DNA from: Allolobophora icterica
Taxonomy: Eukaryota; Annelida; Clitellata; Crassiclitellata; Lumbricidae
DNA length: 64,000 bases
Reading direction: 5' to 3'
Assembly (NCBI GenBank): GCA_963556255.1
Contig: OY744604.1
Span: 23,913,376-23,977,375, forward strand
The notes beneath the pieces were generated by a model, which was not told the origin of the DNA, did no database searches, and saw only the letters and a list, made by a program, of their open reading frames with translations. Positions 35,682 through 48,650 of this stretch are shown piece after piece; positions within the stretch are counted from its first letter, which is position 1, and each line of letters opens with the position of its first letter. Both the position numbers and the translations under genes were made by a program.

Positions 35682-36993
35682 CAGTGGTTTTCAACCGGGG
35701 TTCCGCGGAACCCAGGGGTTCCGCGGGCGTCGGCCAGGGGTTCCGCGGCAGCAGTCTTAAATTTAAAAACCACCAACTGATTTCACAAAGGGATGATCAA
35801 ATAACAGAATTCTTCACAGCTTTCAGGCGTTCACGCTAGACACAATATTCTATGTTTACATAATTAACATTATTACGGGAATGTATCGTTGCATTTTATA
35901 TTTGCATTGCATTTTTACGCGGGTAAACGGCGGAGTAGGCTAACTAGGCACTCTGATATAGCCAACCCTCTTGGCGTGGAATTGGTTTAATTACCCCCGA
36001 CCTGTCCCGTTTGGGATAGAGGGAGAATGTGCCAACAATGGCCCTGAATTGCTAAGATGACCTTGGGTCGAGCCGAGTGCCAACCACTTGGTGCAGTTGT
36101 GATTGCACCGTGTTTACTGACCGTTGTCTAGAACCTCGTAGATATATAGCCTAGGCGGAGGACTGGCACATACCATTACAGTTATTGGGACCGCGAGAGA
36201 GGACCAAGGGGAGAGAGGCAGGTACCTTAGAGTGGACCGGAAACTGCTATGCGGGCGCCTGTAAGCGAATTGTTGTTGGTCCGTTGTTGCCGTTCAGTTG
36301 CGTGCTGGACGAAATCTGGAATCCCCGACGTCCTGACCCCCAGGGGAGGAAGAAGTGGGCTCACTATTGCCTACCTGGAACTAGTGATGGAAGCTGTATC
36401 AAGGCACTCCGTGGACGAGTGTCCCACTACCCATCAGTGCGGGAGGTAAGTCTGGAGAGGGTAGTGATCAGAGATACTTGTCCCCTACCACCACTCCCGT
36501 AACAGAGGTACCCGGAGTGACCACCTACGTCGTGCCTTAAATGTCAAAGTGAAAGAAGTTAAAAAAACTCAAGGGTAAAAGCGGTAGTGACTAGTATACT
36601 ATATAGGCCTATTCTCTTAAGGATAATTCAAGTTAAGGAAATTTTTGAAGTTAATTACTTACAGCCCTGCAGCGTTTCTATAGCTCTTCTATCCATCTGT
36701 CAGAATTAGTTGCCGGCAAAATACAGTAAAACTACATGTTGTTTACCGACATTGTTTCTGTGCACTACTCTAGAGTGCTAGACTAAAGTATGTATTTATA
36801 ATAGCCTGCACCAGAGATGCAAAAAACTTATATTACAAGTTTAACATACTAAAATTTAAACATTATCCCAACATTACAAGTTACAATTACTTGAATTTCT
36901 GGGGAAAATGGACAGCTAAAATGCCCCGGGGTTCCGCGAGCAAATGAGTGCTTGTGTAGGGTTCCGTCACTACAAAAAGGTTGAAAACCACTG
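35682..36993. mobile_element. Non-autonomous hAT element (CAGTGGTTTTCAACC ends)
   Basis: Perfect 15-bp terminal inverted repeats CAGTGGTTTTCAACC are flanked by a perfect 8-bp target duplication ATCTACTG (35674-35681 and 36994-37001). Both arms carry GGGTTCCGCGG-like motifs. The 1.3-kb interior has no transposase. A GC-richer central stretch (about 35950-36540) looks like captured or inserted DNA of unknown source. Confidence 0.92.
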
Positions 36994-37032
36994 ATCTACT
37001 GTGTAAATCTAACTTACAGTTCTTATTTAGAC

Positions 37033-38064
37033 TTAACCCTCAGGCTACCAAGGTTTTTTTGTGACATCGGCTACCAAGGGGGGGGGTGGTTACCACCCCC
37101 CCGGAATTTCGTGTTTGGTTTAAGATATCATATCATGTAATACAGCATTTGATTCAGCATTCATTTCTGAAAAGAATGGTATATTTAGTTGTAAAATATA
37201 TGAATGCATCTCGAAGTTATATAGTTTTTAACAAAGGCACCGGTCCATTTAACGATATATGATATTATCCCACACAATTTGTACTATTTGGATAAAAAGA
37301 TATAAATGATGTGTGTTTTGAAAATGAACTATGTATCCAAGAATATTCTAAATATAATAAATATAATGAGGCTTAAATTTCAACAATACAAACTATTCCA
37401 AAGTCTGTTTTAGTTACAGGCAAAACCTAAAGGCGTGCAGCTATATCAACATGAAACAAGAAATTATGTAATTTTTCCCGGCAGTCAAAAACGTCAGTGG
37501 TCCTTGCAGTTATTGCAAGTTACTTTCATTGTTTTGTGCGAATGCTTCCTGCAAACCGGCTTCTTGAACACTTCACAGCACTGCTTTACTCTGTTAGTAT
37601 TCTGCTTCAACTGTTTATAGCCCTTCCCCATACCCAACCATATCGGTTTACGTTGTGATGTTGCAACAGTGATTTTCACACTGAAAAAGCGTATTATTAT
37701 TCATTATGATCACTTCCGGTTATCAAAAGACAAACAACTAAGAACCAAATATATCCCTACATTCCCTCTAAAGAATGGCATAGTTGTTTCTCTTCCAGAA
37801 AGAATAATGAATACCTTTATAGTCGACAACAGCTAACAGCTGACAAGATAAATTCCTGATTTCATAAGTGGTACCTAGGCTATATCGGGTATAACTTTTT
37901 TATGGCGTGGGATATCATCACGACTTTTACCTCAAAATTTGCGCAAATGGACCCCCTACAGCTACCTAAAATGTCAAAATTATATTCCATGTGCTAAAAA
38001 AAATTTTTCCAGAAAAACGTAGGGGGGGGTGGTAACCACCCCCCCTTGGTAGCCCGAGGGTTAA
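37033..38064. mobile_element. piggyBac-like element, internally deleted
   Basis: TTAA flanks both ends (37033-37036 and 38061-38064). Terminal inverted repeats are CCCTCAGGCTACCAAGG and, inverted, CCCTCGGGCTACCAAGG. GGGGGGTGGTTACCACC-type palindromes lie just inside each end. A minus-strand frame (37679-37494) has CCEVFKKPVCRKHSHKTMKV followed by TCNNC, like the cysteine-rich tail of piggyBac transposases. The DDE core is missing. Confidence 0.82.
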
Positions 38065-38224
38065 TTTCAATTACAATTTAACTTTGAATTTAGTTGATTT
38101 ATTAGCTAAGTTAGTTAAATTTCACTAGTTATCATATGGCATACACATCCGTTCTGCCTGTGATCTCTGGTTTCCCCAAGTAGCGGTACTCATCCCTCAT
38201 TGGACGATGTTTCACGGGGTGAAA

Positions 38225-38330
38225 ATTTTTGCTTTTATTGCAAACAAATAAAAAAACTTACTGTCGTCAGTCACAATATTCTGAAGAGTTAACGTTTTTA
38301 TTGTAACATAAACTAACACTAAATAGTAAA
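38225..38330 (+). other. Scrap of a peptide-gene unit 3' flank
   Basis: The stretch with GTCAGTCACAATATTCTGAAG and TAACACTAAATAG matches 7935-7995. It runs directly into a CATA array. Confidence 0.5.
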
Positions 38331-38582
38331 TACATACATACATACATACATACATACATACATACATACATACATACATACATACATACATACATACATA
38401 CATACATACATACATACATACATACATACATACATACATACATACATACATACATACATACATACATACATACATACATACATACATACATACAAACATA
38501 CATACATACATACATACATACATACATACATACATACATACATACATACATACATACATACATACATACATACATACATACA
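38329..38582. repeat. (CATA)n microsatellite, left part
   Basis: About 250 bases of CATA with a single CAAA interruption. With 40996-41026 and 43212-43332 it formed one array before two insertions. Confidence 0.97.
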
Positions 38583-40995
38583 TCACCTTGTCACCTTGTG
38601 CTGTCGATTCGTTGAATCCTAGCGACTGTCATGGTCAATCTTCTCCATGTGCTCCGATTTCTCGTTGCCTCTCTCAGCTCCGAGATGTTCATCTTCAATG
38701 CCTCCTGTATCTCGTCCATCCATCTCCTCCTTGGTCGTCCTCTCCTCCTTCTGCCCTCCCCACACGCCAACATCATCTCCTTTTCCAGCCTATCTGCACG
38801 CATCACGTGTCCAAAGTATGACATCTTCTGCCTGGACGCTCTCTGCCCCAACGTCAAACTCCCTCTCCAGTGTCCTATTTCTTCCAGGATATCCTCGTTA
38901 GTTCTCTTCTCAGTCCAAGAAACCCTCAACATTTTCCTCCAGATCCACATTTCACATGCCTCAATTTTCTTCTCCAATGCCTTGGTTTTTGTCCATGTTT
39001 CGCATCCGTAAAGCACCACTGGTAAGATCATTGCTTTAACAATTCTTGTCTTCGTTCCCAAACTCCTGATTTGTCCTTCCATATTTTTTCCAGTCCCTGC
39101 GTTGCCGTCTTCCCCAATGTAATTCTCCGTCGTATTTGTCGTTCGCATCCACCTTCACTCTCCATCATGGCCCCCAAGAAACAGAAGCTTGATACCACCT
39201 CTATCTCCTCTCCATCTACCTCAAAGTAACTCCATTTCTCAGTGGTCATTATCTTCGTCTTTTTATATTAAAGTACATTCCTGCTTTCTCTCTTGCACGT
39301 TTTAGCCTTCTGATGTTATCCTTCAGTTTCTCCTTTTTTTCCGCCAGCAGTGTTGTGTCGTCCGCATACCTTAAATTGTTCACTATCCTTCCAGCTATCC
39401 TCACACCCTCCGCCTCATCATCAAAACCTGCCTCCCTCATTATCCTTTCTGCATATAGAATGAATAGGTATGGTGATAGTATACATCCCTGTCTGACCCC
39501 TTTCTTTATTCGAAAACTTGCCGTGTCACCATGTTCTGTCCTGACCACCGCCACCTGATTGCCATACAGGTTCTTGAGGAGAGTTATCAGATGCATGGGT
39601 ATGCCCATTTCACTCAGGGTTTTCCACAGCAGAGCATGATCAACGCAGTCGAATGCCTTACTGTAATCTATAAAACAAAGATGTACCTCTTGTCCATATT
39701 CCCTCTGCCTTTCCATTATCCATCTTAGGTTTGCAATATGGTCTCTTGTGCCTCTGCCTTTTCTAAATCCTGCTTGATTTGCCGGCAGCTCTCTCTCTCT
39801 ATCGTGTCTTCCATCCTTTTGTGGATTATCTTTAGGAGTATCTTGCTCGTATGAGATATTAGCGCAATGGTTCTGTAGTTCTCGCATTCCTTAGCATCTC
39901 CTTTTTTAAAGATGGGTATAAAGATCGATGTTTGCCAGTCCTTCGGCCACTCCTCAGTCTCCCAAATCGGATTACACAGAATTGTTATCTCTCTTATCAC
40001 TCCATCTCCGGCTGCTTTGATCAGCTCAATAGGGATTTCGTCTGCTCCTAGGGTCTTGTTATCTCTGATTTGTGTAATTGCCCATTTCACCTCTGCCTCC
40101 ATGATCTTTGGTTCCTTGGCGTAATCAGTTGTAATCGCTTCTTCGTTTTCCACCACTCTGTCATCGATCTTGTAGAGATTTTCCGTATATTCTCTCCACC
40201 TGTTCTTTGCTTCCTCTTTATCGCATATTATTCCGCCATTCCCGTTTCTTAATGAGCCGTTCCGTGGTGTGAACTTGCCAGTGATTTTCCTCATTTCCGC
40301 AAACATCTCTCTAGTTCTTCCCTTTTTCCCCTCTTCTTCCATTTCTTTGCATCGATCGTTCAAGTATCTTTCCTTATCCTTCCTTGCATCCTTCTGAAAT
40401 CTCCCGTTCAGCACCTTGACTAGGTCTTTGTTTCCTGCTGTTCTCACACTTCTCCTTTCTTCTGCTATCTTGATTGCATCCGTCGATAACCACGGTGATA
40501 TCTTCTTCTGTTGTCTCTTTGGTACGTGAATGTTCGCTTCCTCCTGTATCACCTTCTTCATTCCTTCCCACATATCATCAGCACTAGTCGCTTCAACCAA
40601 AATCAGTGCCTCAAATCGGTTCTTTATCTCGTCCCTGTACTCAGGAATGATCCCTTTGCACTCGTATCTAGTCAGGCGTTCCCCCATTTTGAGTCTCTTA
40701 AGTTTCAACTTAAGGGTAGCCACCAGCAGTTCATGATTCGATCCACAATCCGCTCCCGGTCTCGTTTGTACATCCCTTACCATACTCTTCCATCTCTGTT
40801 TTACCATCACATAGTCTATTTGATATTTGTGTTTCCCATCCGGCGAAGTCCAGGTGTATAATCTTCTCTTTGTCTTCTCAAAGCATGTGTTCATGATCCT
40901 CAGTTCATTTGTCTCACAAAAGTCGATGAGCCTTTCTCCTGCATCGTTCCGTTTTCCCAGCCCATGTCTTCCAATCGCTGACTCGATCTTGTCCG
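38583..40995 (-). mobile_element. RTE-clade retrotransposon, copy 2 (5'-truncated)
   Basis: This copy is close to the one at 17803-21090 and has the same CAAGGTGA tail at its 3' end. The 5' end is cut inside the endonuclease, just before SDKIESAIGRHGLG, and joins CATA repeats directly. This is the usual form of an incomplete target-primed insertion, here into the CATA array. Confidence 0.9.
38591..40995 (-). pseudogene. RTE endonuclease-reverse transcriptase gene, copy 2 (broken)
   Basis: The first frame (to 39725) covers the end of the endonuclease (with SNHELL in place of SDHELL) and the linker. The second (39887-39249) covers the reverse transcriptase with FIDYSKAFDCVDH, GVRQGCILSPYLF and YADDTTLLAE. 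The last two (39249-39028, 39148-38591) cover the C-terminal YGCETWT block. The first shift is at the GA/CT run also expanded in copy 1; another comes from a lost T in a poly-T near 39262. It makes no functional protein. Confidence 0.88.
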
Positions 40996-41026
40996 TACAT
41001 ACATACATACATACATACATACATAC

Positions 41027-43211
41027 TAGGGTGGTCCTTAAAAAATGAAAGTTGGAAATTTTGAAGTCTTACCCCTCTATATTGTTATATGTGTTAAGAA
41101 AATATTATACAAATTTATTTTGGATTAATTGGATGTTTTAAACAGGTGCCACAAGCTGCTAGAACTTTGTAAGGAGTTGTTGAATTTAAGTCAAATTCGG
41201 GTTCACCGTTAACATTACTTTTTTTTGCAAGAAAAGTGATATGCCTTGTAACAAATACTGTTCTTAATAGCTATTTATCAAAACAAGAAACTGTAAACTC
41301 CCTAATTGACTATGTACAAAATAGATTTCAACAAATTTGTGCTGTTTCACAATACGAAGTCTGCATACAGATTTACAGCCAATCGCTCATTGATATTTGC
41401 TACGGTCGCAAGTTCTTAGTTATTGTCTGCTTCAGTGCATTTGGATACTTTTGCTGATGTTGCTCCACTAACTGCAGTAGGATCTGCTTTTGGTCCTCAT
41501 TCTTTGTGAGAATACTGTTGAAATTCTGCATCAGCGCAACTCCCCTTTCCGCACAGTCGTTAACGATCTTCATTGCTTGAACAAACTCCATGGCACCTTG
41601 GTAGTCAGGTCGCTTTTCCCATTCGAGTGGATCAACTAGCAGAAACTCTGTTGGAAGACTCAACACTTCAAAAAAACGGCGTGAAGATTTTGTTACGAAG
41701 TTAGAAACACTCTTTTCACTTATAGGTGTTGCAGCAACCTCAACAGTTATCCGTTTCGGAGGGTGCTCTGAACCTTCTGTTTCCAAGGCCTTCACCATCT
41801 CGTGCTTGACTGCAACAGAGATGTCAGGATCAAAAAATGACAGTGATATAAGTGTTTCACTCAGGTACCAAAGGTGTCTTGAAACAGCACTGTTAGCCGC
41901 TTTTGAGATAGCTTTGTCTCCATAATTTAGAAGCCTGGTGAGGAATGACAAGTCGTTGGCAGGAGCTGCAGCTGCAAGCGGAGCCATAAACCAGTACCGG
42001 TAGCGGACATAAACCTTGACCGCAAACATAGCAAATCTCTGCATACCAGCTTGCTCGCGTTTACTCATGACAAACTGTGCGTGGAGGAGAGTTATTTTGA
42101 TTGCATAGATGACACGAACCATCCACCTGGTTCGATGGAGTGCTCCTGGCTGCATGAACCTGATTCCTCGTGGAAGGATGTCACCAAGGTAGATGACTGT
42201 CAGTTCCAGCAGCTCCCGATAGTCATCACGTGCTTGCGTTATCGCCGACTGCTGTTTGCAAAACACTATAATATCTTCATTGTCTGCCACACCATCACCA
42301 AGAGTTGTGTACTGTTCCTAGTCTATACATTGCCATTGTTGCTGGAAACGCTTAAAGAGCAGAATGTCAGGACCAGTTGACTGCATGTCACACGCAGCAA
42401 AAGCCTTCTCTGCAACAATTTCCATTATGTGATGGCGGCATGCAAGATGGAGTAAGTTTCTCCCAATCCTTAACTCGATGAATGCACAAGCTCCAAGAGT
42501 AATGCCAGTATTGCTACTGGCTGTATCAAATGACATTGCCTGAACACGGTCTTTGATATTCCAGTCTTCCAAACAGTCTATCACTGCTTTGGCCATTGCC
42601 TCACCTGTTCCTGCTGGCAGCTTGGGAACACCGAGGAGTTTTGTTTTTCCAGCTCCAAAAATAATCACTGGTAATCTTTCAACTTTGTCACCTCCAGATA
42701 ATTCACGTAAAATTTTGCCATCCCAATGGACAGTTAGTGGAATCTGAGGATTGAATGACTGTTTAATGTCAGCTGCAATGCGCCTCCTTGTGTCTACTCG
42801 CGTTCTACGAACAGTGCTACAGTTGATAGCAAATTCTTGTGCATCACATCCAAGACTGGCAGCTGCTGTATGCAGACTTCGTATTGTGAAACAGCACAAA
42901 TTTGTTGAAATCTATTTTGTACATAGTCAATTAGGAAGTTTACAGTTTCTTGTTATGATAAATACTTAGGCCTATTAAGAACAGTATTTGTTACAAAGTA
43001 TATCACCTTTCTAGGAAAAAAGTAATGTTAACGGTGAACCCGAATTTGACTTAAATTCAACAACTCCTTACAAAGTTCTAGCAGCTTGTGGCACCTGTTT
43101 AAAACATCCAATTAATCCAAAAAATTTGTATAATATTTACTTAACACAAATAACAATATAGAGGGGTAAGACTTCAAAATTTCCAACTTTCATTTTTTAA
43201 GGACCACCCTA
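41027..43211. mobile_element. hAT-like transposon with about 350-bp inverted repeats
   Basis: Ends are TAGGGTGGTCCTTAAAAAATG and the inverted copy, and they fit the YARNG hAT terminus. The inverted arms extend to about 41377 and 42862. The flanking octamer is ATACATAC on both sides, but the CATA target makes an 8-bp duplication impossible to prove. It holds one minus-strand transposase gene and splits the CATA array. Confidence 0.85.
41400..42899 (-). pseudogene. hAT-like transposase with one in-frame stop
   Basis: Two minus-strand frames in the same phase (42899-42318 and 42290-41400) are parted by a single TAG at 42318-42320. The order of motifs fits an RNase H-fold transposase of hAT type: VHWDGKIL (first Asp), FDTASSNTG (second Asp), LACRHHIM (CxxH-like), then after the stop HRTRWMVR (RW motif), HLWYLSETL and NDCAERGVALM (catalytic Glu candidate). 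Beyond 42899 the frame stops within 15 bases. The N-terminus lies in the inverted-repeat arm, and no DNA-binding domain is seen. It is a recent, nearly intact copy. The name of the subfamily is unknown to me. Confidence 0.82.
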
Positions 43212-43332
43212 ATACATACATACATACATACATACATACATACATACATACATACATACATACATACATACATACATACATACATACATACATACATACA
43301 TACATACATACATACATACATACATACATACA
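43212..43332. repeat. (CATA)n microsatellite, right part
   Basis: Continuation of the array interrupted by the hAT-like element and the RTE copy. Confidence 0.97.
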
Positions 43333-44384
43333 TTATTCATCACCTGCGTCACCGTCGTCTTAGTCAATGTCATTTTCGTGATCATTACAAGTACATTTTA
43401 TACAAATTTGCTAACCTTCCGTAACCACGGCAAGCAACAGAAAACTCGACACAGATGCGAATAGGTGACGATACATTCTAGGTCTAATCTTACAGCTCGC
43501 ACAGCCAAGCAACGTCTGTCTTCTCTCAGGTAATACGGCAACGCAATCACAGCTTGTTACTCAAATTGAAATCGTGTACTTGCGTCAGATTCAGAAATTG
43601 CGGAAACACCTGCTGATATTTTTAAACCGTTCCATCAATAAGACGTGAATCTGAACGTGGAGGAAATTTGTTTTATAAAATTCGAGTTAAAATAAAAATT
43701 TCTAAGACTGCTGCACCTGCAAATATCGAAGATAGGTTCATCGATTGATAGTTTTCGATATTTAACCAATGCTTTAGGACGCAATATGCAATTCATGCAT
43801 TCAATTATTATGATGTAATGTCTCTGACTCATGGTATAATGTTGATTTGGTGCAAAGAAATGAATAACTTTTGTCAGAAATGACACGGTGCTGATATTCA
43901 TTGGACACACCAGCGTATGGTCTGATAATGTACTTTGAGCAAATACGTGCAAAGGAAGCAGAAACATGTTGGCATACCCATCGGAATTAGATGAAATTCA
44001 GATGGGTGTTTTCTGGTTATCATGAGGGAATGTGCGAATAGGCAGTAGTGTATGTGTATGCAAATACATGGGTTCTACGTGTTCATGCTAGCAGAGATAG
44101 TCCACGTGGCAGTAACAGAGATGCTGGCAAGAAGTGTCCACGTGGCATTTGCGTCGCATTTACCGAGATGTTCTCTTCAGTTAAACTTTGTGTAACAGAG
44201 GGTATCGCATACACCAGCAATATCAGGGAAGGATGGTTTTATAGAATCCAGTTGCTGTTTCATGCCGTCATTCTGTCCATTCATACAATGGCTTTAACAG
44301 AAGGGGCTATATAAACATTTGACATTCTAGTTGGAGTGTTTCATACCCTTTATCATTGAAGTATTAAATTAGGAATTGTAGTGG

Positions 44385-44530
44385 TAAAGGTACCTTATTG
44401 CTAAGAGTTCTCGCCTTGCAACACTATGTGTTACAAGACGAGTACTGGTTCGAGCCTTCCATGTGTTGGTTACAGTGTATGGACTTTGAACAAACCCTTC
44501 ACTAGCGAATGCTCGGCGCCATCGATTAAT
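44385..44530 (+). mobile_element. tRNA-derived SINE
   Basis: A box-B GGTTCGAGCCT at 44447-44457 follows a degenerate A box (TTGCTAAGAG). The body includes CGCCATCGATTAATG, as in the SINE near 6625. It is the counterpart of the SINE at 12300. Confidence 0.6.
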
Positions 44531-44559
44531 GCTTGGTCATCAGATTGTGGCGCTTAATG

Positions 44560-44643
44560 AGTGAGTAATATTACTACAACTAATGCTAACAATTACTACT
44601 ACTACCACTACTACTACCACCACCTGCGTCTACTACTACTACC

Positions 44644-44726
<83 letters not shown>

Positions 44727-44730
44727 AACA

Positions 44731-44801
<71 letters not shown>

Positions 44802-45060
44802 CTCCACCACAACCACAACTACTACTATACAAACTACAACAAAAACAACAAAAACAACTACTACTAACACTACTAATGGTCTTAATGAATGCGTAATATT
44901 TCTACTACTACTGCTAACTATTACTACTACTACTACAACCCAACATCCTGCCGCTACTACCACTGCTGCCACTACAACTACTACTTTTACCACTACCATC
45001 ACTACTACCACAACTACAACTACTATTACAAAAACAACAACAACTACTATTAAAAATAAT
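44560..45060. repeat. (ACT)n arrays
   Basis: Two ACT-rich units, each led by a CTTAATGA(A/G)TG segment, match the longer set at 12437-13510. Poly-Val, poly-Tyr and poly-Leu frames are artefacts. Confidence 0.95.
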
Positions 45061-45854
45061 ATAAAAAAACATAAAATAAAAAAATAATGATAATATTTTA
45101 TATTTTTGGTGTTCAGATTTAAGCTTACACGTCGGTTTGTTTTAAAGAATGTGATATCAAAGCTTGGGTTTAGTTGTTGCTGTCGTTGATTCTGGTTTAA
45201 TGGCAATGGTTGAACTCTAAATGCATGCATAAAGTTTGACAATGGATTAAGTTGTCTGACAATTTTCGGATTCCAACCAGGGTAAAAGACAATACTTTCC
45301 TTTTTCAAGCAGTGAAATGAACATAAATGCTTTACAAATGAAGTGACATCGAAGACTCAAACAGTAAGAACTGCGAATTGCTTATGTGATTGATTACTTA
45401 ATGGAATGCTGTTTGTTTGTATAAGAATCAGATGGATTTATCATTTTTTATTGTGTATAATTTTCTCTTCACGTCGCTAACAGGTTGAATAGTGAAGGGC
45501 ATTTGGCCTGTATGCTAATGCAGAGCTAAAGCCTGCATTATAACTCTCTTCCAGGACCTCTCCACAGCGTGCTATCTATACAGTTTTCCAAGTGTAGACA
45601 TTGTCAGAGGCGTAACTTTGGTCTAGAGAGTGGAGTAGGCCTACCAAGCTGTACAGCCTAATACACTGATATTCATTTGAGTCATTTAACTACTATTAAG
45701 TTTACTACCATTTATACTTATAATGTGTTGTCTTGTTGTCTGTATACCTACCTCCCTACCTGCATACACAAAAACAGACAGAAACGGCAAAACTTGGAGA
45801 AGCACAATTGGACAGTAACTTTGGTCTAGAGAGTGGAGAAGCACAATTGGACAG

Positions 45855-46025
45855 TATGATTCTCGTTAACGATAACGGTAACAAAAATGTTCGTCAACAA
45901 AATAAAATCATTTCGTTAACGATAACTATAACTGTGACTAAAAAAATAATACTAACTGTAACTGCAACTCTATCTAAAATGAAAGATTATTAGCTATAAC
46001 TGTAGCTGTAACTAAAATAAAATCT
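45855..46025. mobile_element. Fragment of a TTATAG-type hAT element
   Basis: CAGTATGATTCTCGTTAACG followed by TAACTA/TAACTG repeats matches one end of the element at 15535-16517. The second end is not found. Confidence 0.65.
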
Positions 46026-46530
46026 ATAAGTAAGTAAGTAAGTTAGTTTGGACTTTAATGCTCTGCCTGCAAACGCACTGCGGCTAACAAACGGGTTATA
46101 CAAGTGCAAGAATCAAAACATCAAGAACTGGCACAGACAACCTAAAGAGAAAAAAGTATATAAAAAGAAAAGAAAAGAAAAAAATATAATATATTAAAAT
46201 AAATTAAATGTTCAAATTCCTAAATAGAGCATTCTAGGGATAAAGTGTTTTCTGGACAGTGTATCAGCCCTGGGGACCTCCCGGTTATGCGGACGGGGGC
46301 AGAGCGAGTAGGTGCTGGTCTTAACAGAGGGAGGAGGCTATGGAGGGTATGACTAGGATTATAATTAAGGACGGCAAAAAAGAGAAAGGAATCAGCTCGA
46401 TCGCAGAGGGCATCAAAGGGAGCGGCGCCAGCTGGCAGGTAATTGAGCCGTATCAGTTTCTTAACAAAGGCACAAAGGCGAGTGCGTTGGCCTGCATTTG
46501 TAAAGCTACACCAGACCGTGGAGGCACAGG
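46025..46530 (-). mobile_element. Possible LINE 3' fragment
   Basis: Read on the minus strand it ends with GCAGGCAGAGCATTAAAGTCC and a TTAC/TTAG repeat, like the tail of a LINE. Upstream frames are short and broken. The family is not identified. Confidence 0.35.
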
Positions 46531-48534
46531 TCGTTGAAAGAACTATTCACACATGCCATACGCATAAACAAAGGACTATGCAGTGCTATATGTACGTATC
46601 AATGTGTGTATGTATATACGTTTGCATGCATCTTTGTATGCATGTGTTTGGATATGTATGTATGTATCTTTGTATATATGCGTGTATGTCTATTTATATA
46701 TGTATGTACAGTATGTATGAATATTTGTACTTTATGTATTATCTGATTATTTGTCCGTAGGTAAGTTAGTAAGTCGGTCAGTCAATCAGTGGAGGTCGGT
46801 TGATCTGTCGATCAGTTTGTGTCTCTCTGTTTGTTTGTCTGTCTTTCAGCCTTTCACATTGGCACAACGTTACATACATCAGTACAATTATTATGAGTAA
46901 TTATCTGTGTTTGAGATTTTCTCACTGTCTGTCCGCCCGCACTACGCATGATACTTTCACGAACGAACGAATGAACGAACGAGTGAAGGATTCGATCTAT
47001 CAATTCTATAACAAATAAAAGAATGAATGAATGAGCGAATGAATCAATCGATATATCGATCAATCGATTCCTCGATGTATATTAGCGATCAACGGCAATC
47101 TCTTCTGAAGCACCCTGACGATTCTTTGGCGCCCACTGAAGTCAGTTCTCTGGAACCAAATACCCGATTATATAACGACGCAATTGTTCTTAGACGCTTG
47201 AAATTGAGTCGCCTTTTCCGAACCCAACTCCAAGATCATCGATCACCTATTCATTATTTACAATTTAAAGGCGCTAAATGAATGAAAGAATGAACAAATG
47301 AATGCATAAATCAACCAGTCGATTGATGAATATATGAATGGATGGATGAATGGATCAACGATTCATATAATTCACACAAATCAGTATAACGATAGGTGAA
47401 TCTATTAAATAGCGAATCACTAAATAAATAAATAAATAAATCAGTCAGTCAGTCAGTCAGTCAGTCAATCGTGGCCATTCATCATAAACATTGGGACTTC
47501 ACAATATCTGGAATACCTCTGACAATGCATTTAGGAAAATATCTCAAAACAATGAGTTATCGACATATTAATTCAGCAAATTCTATGATGAGCAGAAAGC
47601 ATTGTGCACAATGGTAATCATTGTTGTTAGACGCCCAACAGCGTTGATGACCTAGACAGATGCGACGAATCGTCTAGCGATAGTTTCGGAATAATTAAAT
47701 GTGCAAATTTCTCGTGTAGGCCCCTACACTGGCTGATTTGCACACAATGCGGCTGTGACCTTTCCACATCAAGTTTGCTTTGGACTAAGCTCTCTCTTCC
47801 AGCTATTACCTTCCCCCTCACAACTTATTCCGCTTATTGTTCACGTTTGGATCGTTTTTTATTCTTTGCTTCTTCGCCGTCATCTTTTTCTTTTTCTTCG
47901 TCATCTTATTCATCTTCTTCTTCGTCACCTTGTTCTTTCGATTCTTCTCCTAAACTTTTCCTTGCTCTTCTTCTCATTCTTCTGCCTTTGTCCATTCTCT
48001 TTTCTCGTTTTCCTGCTGTTTTGAATCTTCTTTCTGTTGTTCTTGTTCTCCTTTTTCCTATCCTATACTATATCTTGTTGTTATCTTTCTTCTTCTCTTT
48101 CCTTGTTTTGTTTCTTATTCTCTTTCTTTTCACAGTGTCCTATTCTTACACCTTTTCCCACTACGCAGGTTTATCCTGCGCTCACCTCAAGGCTGTGTTA
48201 ACCCGGATTCACCTATGAAAAATTTCTCTCTAAGTCCTCTGATGCGCAATCTTGAATCCGTCATTGTTCTGGATACACTGACTAATATCGTATTAATATA
48301 AATCGCCAGCTGCGAATACTTTCTCGGAATCTATCATAACCGAAAGGAAAGATGAATAAACGCATTTTCGCTTTTGTCACGATCCTAATCGACTGATATC
48401 GCGATGAAACAGTTTTACGTCTTCCATGGTCTTAGGTCCATTTCTCGTTCTTCTCAAGCACCAAACAAAAGCAATCACGGAATCACTCGGTGTTTTCTCA
48501 GTAGATTCGATATTTTCTCCTCTCACATTTCGAT

Positions 48535-48650
48535 CTGTTCCCTCAGTTCCCCTCTCTTCTCCTCCCTTATCCTACAATAGATCACCCGGCCATATCTCCA
48601 CTCTCTTCTCTCCTTTCCTCTCCAATCCTCTCCTGTCCTCTGGTAAAACA
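48535..48650 (+). repeat. Polypyrimidine tract upstream of gene C
   Basis: C/T-rich stretch nearly identical to the tract upstream of gene B. A T-rich pyrimidine region also fills 47830-48160. Confidence 0.65.

Larger units (their letters stand above)
43333..45800 (+). repeat. Segmental duplication, block X2 (pairs with 11255-14165)
   Basis: Same order as block X1: after the CATA array come the GTCACCGTCGTCTT segment, the SINE, the ACT arrays and the CTACCTCCCTACC tail. It lacks TAGGCCTATAATAGT-like bases found near 14026 in X1. Block X2 lies directly before the gene C block. Confidence 0.88.
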
